Shown here: piece after piece, positions 7,599 to 12,725 of the stretch
How positions within the stretch are numbered: position 1 is the first letter of the stretch
Layout of the letters: every line of letters begins with the position of its first letter
DNA from: Bacteroidota bacterium
GTDB taxonomy: Bacteria > Bacteroidota > Bacteroidia > Bacteroidales > Prolixibacteraceae
NCBI GenBank assembly: GCA_013203755.1
Contig: JABMPI010000734.1
Location: 1-12,725 of the forward strand
Length of the DNA stretch: 12,725 nucleotides
Direction: 5' to 3'
Notes under the pieces: generated by a model
Database searches by the model: none
What the model saw: the letters and a program-made list of their open reading frames with translations, nothing else
What the model was told of the DNA's origin: nothing
Position numbers and translations under genes: made by a program

Positions 7599-9908
7599 AT
7601 GAAAACACATTTGAGAATCTTTTCCCTTGTACTACTTGCAAGCACATTTATAGCGGGATGCAATGTTCCAGTGGAAAAATCGATTGTTGATAATTATAAT
7701 GTAAGCTGGTCGGAAAAAAGTACAATTGCATCGGATGCCATGCCACTTGGCAATGGCACAACCGGGGCATTGGTTTCGGTTTTGAAAAATGGTAACATTT
7801 GGATTTCAGTACGACACATTGATGCATGGTCTGAAGCACATCGATTACTCAAATTGGGCGACGTAGAAATAACAGTAACTCCAAATCCTTTTCAAAACAA
7901 TTTTAAACAAGAATTGATCTTAAAAAATGGAGTAATTTATCTTGAAGGGGACAATAATTTCAAGTCTAAAATTTGGATAGATGCTAACAACGAAGTAATT
8001 CACCTGGAAAATAATTCTGACGGAGAATTCCAACTAGATGTAAAACTTCATAACTGGAGAAAAGAAGCAAAAACAATTAATGAAACTAACTTAGACGGGA
8101 TTCCCGGCGGAGTAGAGGAATCTGCCGACTTTATTGTTGAGAATGATAAAAATGCACTGCTTTGGTATCACCGAAACAACACGACCAAAGCTTTCGAATG
8201 GACCATAAAAGCTCTTGAAATCCCAATGCCTGATGAGATTCAGAATGTATTGGCCAATCGTACTTTTGGAGCGTTGGTAATTGGCGACAAAATGAAGTCG
8301 CAGTCAAAAATAGAAATCACTTCGGAACCACAAAAAAAGAATCACCTTAAAATTTACACTTTAAACCAGCAAACCAAAAGTGCTGAGATATGGATAAATA
8401 ATTTGAAAGAAAAAATAAAAGAAAAAACCAATACTAAAACAGATTGGAAAAACCATGTTTCCTGGTGGAACAACTTCTGGAACAAAAGTTATATCCATTT
8501 AAGTGGTTCTCCTGAGGCAAAAACCACAAGCGCCGGATACGCCTACGCCATGTACTTAAATGCCATGGCAGGTGAAGGAAAGTTTCCGATAATCTGGAAT
8601 GGATCCATGTTTGCACCTGCCATGTCGGAGGTACCGCAACGCAACCACACCGGGTTTAAATTCAATCAGGATCCAGACCATCGTTCCTGGGGAAATCTAT
8701 TGTTGCACCAGAATGTACGTTTGCCTTTTTATTCAATGAATGCGGCCGGGCAGTTTGATTATACCCAAACTTTTATCGATTTATACATGCGTGGTTTTCC
8801 TTTAATGAAAGAGCATACCAAAGCAGTTTTTGGTCACGAGGGAACTGTAATTCGCGAATCGACCACACTTTGGGGAGTTATTGCTCCCGGAGTTTACGGT
8901 ATTAACCGCGAAGGGTTGGAACCCGGTCAACAACAATCGGTCTGGCATCGCACCCACTGGAATGCCGGGTTGGAAGTTGCATGGTTTTTAGCTGAGCATT
9001 ACGAATACACGCAAAATGAAAAATTTGCCACAGATACTTTAATCCCTTTTGCAAATGATGTGGTAAAATTCTTCGATTTGCACTGGTCGCACCGCGATGG
9101 AAAACTATATTTTCCCGATGTGCATGTGCTCGAATCGTTTCGAAAAGCAGATAATCCAATGCCTTTTGTGGCCGGGTTACAATGTATATTGCAAGGCCTG
9201 CTTAATCTTCCAGAAACATTAACAACAGAAGCTGATAGAAAATATTGGAAAGAAGTGCTTGACCGTGTTCCAGAAATCCCAACCCGAGAGCGAAATGGTA
9301 AAACCATTTTAGCCAATGCCGAGGTGATGAAGTCGCAGAAAGTAAATATTGAAGTCGCAGAGCTTTACTCGGTATTCCCCTATCATATTTATGGAGTTGG
9401 TAAACCAGAATTAGAAATGGCTCAGACAACCTATCAAAACCGAACCACTCTGGTTGACGATGTAGGTGGTAAAAATCCAGGATGGGCACCGGGTCATATT
9501 CGTGGCGGCTGGCATCCGGAATCGATAATGGCTGCCATGGTTGGATTAACCGATTCAGTAAAAAAAGAGGTAATTTGGGCTCTGAATCGTCCTGTTCCCG
9601 AACAACGTTTTCCTGGATTTTTTAAATCTACCCACGACGGAGTACCGGATGTACAACATTCCTCGGTAGCAGCAACTGCATTGCAGCGCATGATTTTACA
9701 AGATGTAGACAACAAAATTATTATACTTCCGGCTTGGCCTGTTGATTGGAGTTGTGAGTTTAAACTTTTTGCCAAACAAAACACCGTTGTTGAAGGAACC
9801 GTTAAAGAAGGTAAATTAGTTGAATTAAAAATTACCCCGGAAAGCAGAAAAGAAGATGTATTTGTTGGGCAGGAATTAAATAAACCTAATAAATCCGTTT
9901 GGAAATAA
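7599..9908 (+). CDS. DUF5703-type lipoprotein, GH95-like (alpha/alpha)6-barrel glycosidase candidate
   Basis: Predicted glycan-active lipoprotein of unproven function (769 aa). The lipobox is FIAGC with C21. Residues ~33-270 match what I know of the DUF5703 domain: YNVSWSEKSTIASDAMPLGNG, then an ISVRHIDAWSE and RLLKLGDVEI pair. Residues ~285-700 look like an (alpha/alpha)6 barrel of the GH95/GH65 kind: IIWNGSMFAP, WGNLLLHQNVRLPFYS, WNAGLEVAWFLAEHYEYT and HIRGGWHPES. A C-terminal beta domain (ILPAWPVDW through VEGTVKEGKLVELKI) is also GH95-like. The GH95 alpha-L-fucosidase base motif NxN is not obvious: the aligned stretch reads QNVRLP, and the usual C-terminal DGNFG is replaced by GVPDVQHSS. 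It may therefore be a different glycosidase, a lyase-like enzyme or a non-catalytic relative. It sits 7 bases after the S1_15-like sulfatase and 16 before the cellulase-like gene. Confidence 0.75.
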   Translation: MKTHLRIFSLVLLASTFIAGCNVPVEKSIVDNYNVSWSEKSTIASDAMPLGNGTTGALVSVLKNGNIWISVRHIDAWSEAHRLLKLGDVEITVTPNPFQNNFKQELILKNGVIYLEGDNNFKSKIWIDANNEVIHLENNSDGEFQLDVKLHNWRKEAKTINETNLDGIPGGVEESADFIVENDKNALLWYHRNNTTKAFEWTIKALEIPMPDEIQNVLANRTFGALVIGDKMKSQSKIEITSEPQKKNHLKIYTLNQQTKSAEIWINNLKEKIKEKTNTKTDWKNHVSWWNNFWNKSYIHLSGSPEAKTTSAGYAYAMYLNAMAGEGKFPIIWNGSMFAPAMSEVPQRNHTGFKFNQDPDHRSWGNLLLHQNVRLPFYSMNAAGQFDYTQTFIDLYMRGFPLMKEHTKAVFGHEGTVIRESTTLWGVIAPGVYGINREGLEPGQQQSVWHRTHWNAGLEVAWFLAEHYEYTQNEKFATDTLIPFANDVVKFFDLHWSHRDGKLYFPDVHVLESFRKADNPMPFVAGLQCILQGLLNLPETLTTEADRKYWKEVLDRVPEIPTRERNGKTILANAEVMKSQKVNIEVAELYSVFPYHIYGVGKPELEMAQTTYQNRTTLVDDVGGKNPGWAPGHIRGGWHPESIMAAMVGLTDSVKKEVIWALNRPVPEQRFPGFFKSTHDGVPDVQHSSVAATALQRMILQDVDNKIIILPAWPVDWSCEFKLFAKQNTVVEGTVKEGKLVELKITPESRKEDVFVGQELNKPNKSVWK

Positions 9909-9924
9909 TAATAATCGATTAAAA

Positions 9925-11184
9925 ATGAAAAATATATCAAGATATTTAATACTGATTGTTTGCATTTTCAGCTATACAATTCATCTAAAAGCACAAACTT
10001 ACGATATGCGTTCCGATTTAACTCCTTCGCGGTTAACCATTGCCATGTGGGATTATTCGTGGTTAAACCAACATTATACCGGCGGTTTTTTTGAAGATTA
10101 CAATAAAGTTACCGATGAACTTATTGAAAGAGGATTTAACACGGTGCGAATTGATGCATTTCCTTTGGTTATTGGTAAAATGGAAACTATGGAGCAAGTA
10201 GTTACCATCGAAGGAGACCCGCTAAGAAATTGGGGAGCCAGCGATAAAGATCGTAAACATGCCGTGGTAACCGAACTTGTAGAATTCATGAAAATGACCA
10301 AGAAAAAAAACATATCGGTTATCCTTTCCTCCTGGGGGACGGGAGCAATTGAATTTCCTGAGATCAGAAAAGATTTTGAAAACCCTCGAGAACACTGGCA
10401 AGCATGGGAAAAGGTGTTGGATATTTTAAAAGAAAATGACCTTTTGAGTCATGTCGTTTATATCGATTTCGACCAGGAATTTCCCTATTTCAGTCCGGTT
10501 GCTCCGGAATTAAATCGGTTGGGACAAGAAAAAAATATTGAAACTACGTCGGCGTTACAAGCCATGGAAGCGGCAGGAAGTGTAGAAAGTAATTTCAAAA
10601 AATTAAAATGGAATTCAGCTCAAATGACCTTCGTACGGAGTTATTTTAATAGCACTTTAACTCATTTTCAACACAAATATCCTGAATTAAGATTCACCTT
10701 TTCACTAACCAGTTATTGGAAAGAAGTGCGGGCTATGAATTTAAAAACGTTCGACGTATTGGAATTACATTTCTGGATGACACAAAGCGAACGATTTAAT
10801 TCGCGCTCTGGATTTGGCGGACTAACAAAGGACCGCGGCCAACACGACTATAAAGATTACATGAACAGATTGGAGAAAACCATGAATTCGGTTCGTCCCA
10901 TGTTAATGAAAGACATGCACAACAGATTAGCCTGGGCCAAAGAGTGGTCGGAAGAAATTGGCGCTCCGCTTACCACAACCGAAGCATGGGGACCCTGGTG
11001 GCACATGGATCATAAAGATTTAAACTGGGAGTGGTTGTATGATTGGTGCGAAGGTGGCATGCAGCTTTCAGCAGAATATAAACTTTGGGGAACTACACCG
11101 TGGAATTACAGTCATCCGTATTGGAACAACTGGACTAACGTTGCATGGTATACTAAAGTAAACAACGGGTTTTTAGATAATTAA
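9925..11184 (+). CDS. Secreted cellulase-like (PF12876-type) TIM-barrel protein
   Basis: Predicted secreted glycoside hydrolase-like protein (419 aa). The signal peptide is about residues 1-24, with likely cleavage at LKA|Q. The mature protein begins with the block LTIAMWDYSWLNQHYTGG and continues FEDYNKVTDELIERGFNTVRIDAFP, which I recognise as the opening of the 'sugar-binding cellulase-like' family, a GH-A clan type TIM barrel. Two acidic residues fit the usual acid/nucleophile pair of that clan: E185 in IDFDQEFPYF after strand 4 and E353 in TTTEAWGPWW at strand 7. The 168-residue spacing is normal for such barrels. Aromatic residues are dense near the C-terminus (WNYSHPYWNNW), which suits sugar stacking. 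To my knowledge the family has little or no biochemical characterisation, so 'cellulase' describes fold similarity and not substrate. It is the last gene of the tight cluster. Confidence 0.75.
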   Translation: MKNISRYLILIVCIFSYTIHLKAQTYDMRSDLTPSRLTIAMWDYSWLNQHYTGGFFEDYNKVTDELIERGFNTVRIDAFPLVIGKMETMEQVVTIEGDPLRNWGASDKDRKHAVVTELVEFMKMTKKKNISVILSSWGTGAIEFPEIRKDFENPREHWQAWEKVLDILKENDLLSHVVYIDFDQEFPYFSPVAPELNRLGQEKNIETTSALQAMEAAGSVESNFKKLKWNSAQMTFVRSYFNSTLTHFQHKYPELRFTFSLTSYWKEVRAMNLKTFDVLELHFWMTQSERFNSRSGFGGLTKDRGQHDYKDYMNRLEKTMNSVRPMLMKDMHNRLAWAKEWSEEIGAPLTTTEAWGPWWHMDHKDLNWEWLYDWCEGGMQLSAEYKLWGTTPWNYSHPYWNNWTNVAWYTKVNNGFLDN

Positions 11185-11210
11185 TACCTTTAAGAAAACT
11201 CTTTATATTC

Positions 11211-11289
11211 CGTCATTGCGAGGGACGAAGCAATCTTTTCAAATTGACAATAAACAAGATGAGATTGCCACGCTACGCTCGCAAAGACG
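11211..11289. repeat. Imperfect palindromic intergenic repeat (CGTCATTGCGAG type)
   Basis: The left arm begins CGTCATTGCGAGGGACGAAG and is followed by CAATCT. The right arm (11261-11289), reverse-complemented, begins CGTCTTTGCGAGCGTAGCGT and is followed by GGCAATCT. The outer 12 bases match at 11 of 12 positions and the inner CAATCT matches fully, with a divergent 8-10 base middle and a spacer of about 20 bases. Elements with the ends CGTCATTGCGAG and AGATTGCCACGCTACGCTCGC are a familiar dispersed REP/MITE-like class in many bacterial genomes. The transcript could fold into a long stem, so it may act as a terminator or mRNA stabiliser for the upstream operon, or simply be a mobile repeat. Confidence 0.8.
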
Positions 11290-11317
11290 TTTCGGGGAGT
11301 TTTCTTTCAAACACTAA

Positions 11318-11346
11318 TTGGTAACAGCTCATAAAATATATTTTTC
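11318..11346 (+). promoter_or_regulatory. Possible weak promoter for the terminal sulfatase gene
   Basis: A TTG at 11318-11320 is followed after 18 bases by TATTTTTC (11339-11346), one mismatch from the Bacteroidota TAnnTTTG -7 box. This would place the transcript start about 20 bases ahead of the ATG at 11373. The sequence is AT-rich enough for a chance match. The rest of the 11185-11372 gap holds only the palindromic repeat. Confidence 0.25.
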
Positions 11347-11372
11347 ATAAATTTCAAGAAAAACAAATCAGA

Positions 11373-12725
11373 ATGAAATCAACACATTTAGTATTTATCC
11401 TATTCATGTTAATAGCAGTTTCGATAACCGCACAAGAGAAGTATAACGTTCTTTTTATCATTTCCGACGATTTAACCGCAACTGCTGTTTCGTCGTATGA
11501 AAACAAGGCCAGTTTTACACCCAATATCGACAAGCTCGCTTCTGAAGGAGTAATGTACACCAGTGCTTTTTGCCAGTTTCCGGTTTGCGGGCCATCGCGA
11601 GCCTCACTGATGTTTGGCTACTACCCGCATGCAACAAAAACATTTGGGTACGTTAGCGGCAGAGAAAATGTTGGAGATAGAAAAAGCTGGTCGCAACTTT
11701 TTATGGACAATGGCTACAAATCGATGCGCGTTAGCAAAATTTACCACATGGGCGTTCCGATAGATATTACTTTGGGTAGTAATGGGAAAGACGATTCACT
11801 CTCGTGGAACGAGCGATATAACAGTAAAGGCTTGGAATACTTGTCTCCGGGAGAAGGCGAATTGGTTCAAAACAATCCGGATGGAACCAAACCCGTAAAA
11901 GATGGTAATGTAATGACCATTGTAAAAGCAGAGGGAGACGACAATAGCCAACCCGATGGAAAAACGGCTCAGAAAGCCATTCAATTAATTAAAGAAAATA
12001 AAAATAAACCCTTCTTTTTAGCCGTAGGATTTGTGCGACCCCATGTACCTTTTGTAGCACCCAAAAAGTATTTCGAACCCTATCCGTGGGAGCGAATGGC
12101 ATTCCCAATTAGTTACAACGACGACTGGTCGGATATGCCAAAACGAGCCATAAACTATGTTACCAGTGTAAATGCAAAAATGAGTCCTACGCAGGAGAAA
12201 AAAGCAATTGCAGGCTACTATGCTTCTGTAGCATATATGGATGCACAGGTTGGAAGAGTGCTAAACACCTTGAAAGAGGAAGGATTGGAAGACAACACCA
12301 TCGTTATTTTCACCTCCGACCATGGTTTTCATTTGGCTGAACATCGCTTTTGGATGAAAGTAAGTTTAAAAGACGAATCGGTGCGTGTACCCTTAATTAT
12401 TAAAGTTCCGGGCAAAAAACAAGCTGTTTGTAATTCGTTTGTTGAATTAATCGATCTATACCCAACCGTTGCAGAATTAGCCGGACTCACCCCGCCAAAA
12501 CACATTCAGGGGAAAAGTTTAGTGCAAACTATCGATAATCCGGAAGTAGAAGTTCGGGACATGGTTTTTACCGTTACTCAAGGAGGAAACTCACTTCTGT
12601 TAAGAAACAGGGAATGGGCTTTTATGTCGTACAACGAAGATGGCAGTCTGGGATACGAACTTTTCGATATGCTAAAAGACCCGCATCAAATGACAAATCT
12701 GGCGGAAAGACCGGAGTATTCAGAC
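11373..12725 (+). CDS. Secreted type I sulfatase, iduronate-2-sulfatase-like (S1_7-like), 3' end missing
   Basis: An open frame of 451 codons runs to the window edge with no stop. The ATG at 11373 gives a Sec signal peptide, MKSTHLVFILFMLIAVSITA, with likely cleavage before Q21. Active-site residues seen: D32 and D33 (ISDDL), formylglycine cysteine C72 with R76 in VCGPSRASLM, K122 and H125 (SKIYHMG), H224 (RPHVPF), D316 and H317 (SDHGFHLAEH) and K329 in FWMKVSLKDESVRVP. The DHG in place of DNG, the CGPSR site and the HLAEHxFWMK block are typical of the iduronate-2-sulfatase group (S1_7), which acts on 2-O-sulfated uronic acids or other sugars. The family is usually about 470-500 aa, so only the last few dozen residues should be missing; the ELFDMLKDP and TNLAERPE blocks near the end are the normal C-terminal sulfatase motifs. 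It lies on the same strand as the operon but after a 188-base gap. Confidence 0.92.
   Translation, partial: MKSTHLVFILFMLIAVSITAQEKYNVLFIISDDLTATAVSSYENKASFTPNIDKLASEGVMYTSAFCQFPVCGPSRASLMFGYYPHATKTFGYVSGRENVGDRKSWSQLFMDNGYKSMRVSKIYHMGVPIDITLGSNGKDDSLSWNERYNSKGLEYLSPGEGELVQNNPDGTKPVKDGNVMTIVKAEGDDNSQPDGKTAQKAIQLIKENKNKPFFLAVGFVRPHVPFVAPKKYFEPYPWERMAFPISYNDDWSDMPKRAINYVTSVNAKMSPTQEKKAIAGYYASVAYMDAQVGRVLNTLKEEGLEDNTIVIFTSDHGFHLAEHRFWMKVSLKDESVRVPLIIKVPGKKQAVCNSFVELIDLYPTVAELAGLTPPKHIQGKSLVQTIDNPEVEVRDMVFTVTQGGNSLLLRNREWAFMSYNEDGSLGYELFDMLKDPHQMTNLAERPEYSD

Larger units (their letters stand above)
128..11184 (+). other. Probable six-gene operon for degradation of a sulfated glycan
   Basis: Six plus-strand genes follow each other with gaps of 5, 13, 6, 7 and 16 bases and no visible terminator between them: PhoD-like phosphatase, sulfatase, GH97, sulfatase, DUF5703 protein and cellulase-like protein. 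All six products carry a Sec signal peptide or a lipoprotein signal, so they probably act together in the periplasm or at the outer membrane. Ribosome binding sites are weak, mostly A-rich runs before the ATG, as is usual in Bacteroidota. No start-proximal promoter was recognised in 70-127; the operon could extend from an unseen upstream signal or be driven from the leftward element. Whether the sulfatase at 11373, after a 188-base gap, belongs to the same transcript is open. Confidence 0.7.

Noticed and set aside
9494..9940. Minus-strand open frame of 148 codons opposite the end of the DUF5703 gene
   Set aside because: The plus strand codes for a well-formed C-terminal domain here, and the antisense product has no recognisable features.
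11185..11215. Possible intrinsic terminator directly after the cellulase-like gene
   Set aside because: No GC-rich hairpin followed by a T run is visible in these bases; any terminating structure would have to be the palindromic repeat further on.

Overview
The window looks like part of a carbohydrate-degradation locus (a polysaccharide utilization locus or sulfatase cluster) from a member of the Bacteroidota. The evidence is AT-rich DNA, tight same-strand gene packing with few Shine-Dalgarno sites, and secreted or lipoprotein sulfatases beside a GH97 enzyme, a family centred on this phylum. An intergenic CGTCATTGCGAG-type palindrome fits but is not phylum-specific. The genus cannot be read from the sequence; a marine or sediment lineage such as Marinilabiliales/Prolixibacteraceae is a guess.

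Layout. Bases 1-69 hold the first codons of a minus-strand gene cut by the window edge; its N-terminus resembles IS1595-family (ISXO2-like) transposases. From 128 to 11184 six plus-strand genes are separated by only 5, 13, 6, 7 and 16 bases and are probably one operon: a PhoD-like metallophosphatase with extra beta-rich domains; an arylsulfatase; a GH97 lipoprotein with non-standard catalytic residues; a lipoprotein sulfatase resembling subfamily S1_15; a DUF5703-type (alpha/alpha)6-barrel lipoprotein related to GH95-like enzymes; and a cellulase-like (PF12876-type) TIM-barrel protein. A 188-base gap (11185-11372) follows, holding an imperfect palindromic repeat and a possible weak promoter. 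A third sulfatase, resembling iduronate-2-sulfatase, starts at 11373 and runs off the end.

How it may work. All seven complete or 3'-cut proteins carry export signals: four Sec signal peptides and three lipoprotein signals. Three sulfatases of different types, each with an intact formylglycine CxPxR/CxPSR site, imply a substrate sulfated at more than one position or on more than one sugar. GH97, DUF5703 and the cellulase-like protein would cut glycosidic bonds, and the PhoD-like enzyme may remove a phosphate or other ester. No SusC/SusD pair, sensor, transporter or sulfatase-maturing enzyme lies in the window, so the substrate cannot be named; a sulfated algal or host glycan is the natural inference. 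The least understood parts are the DUF5703 and cellulase-like genes, the altered GH97 active site and the phosphatase-sulfatase pairing.
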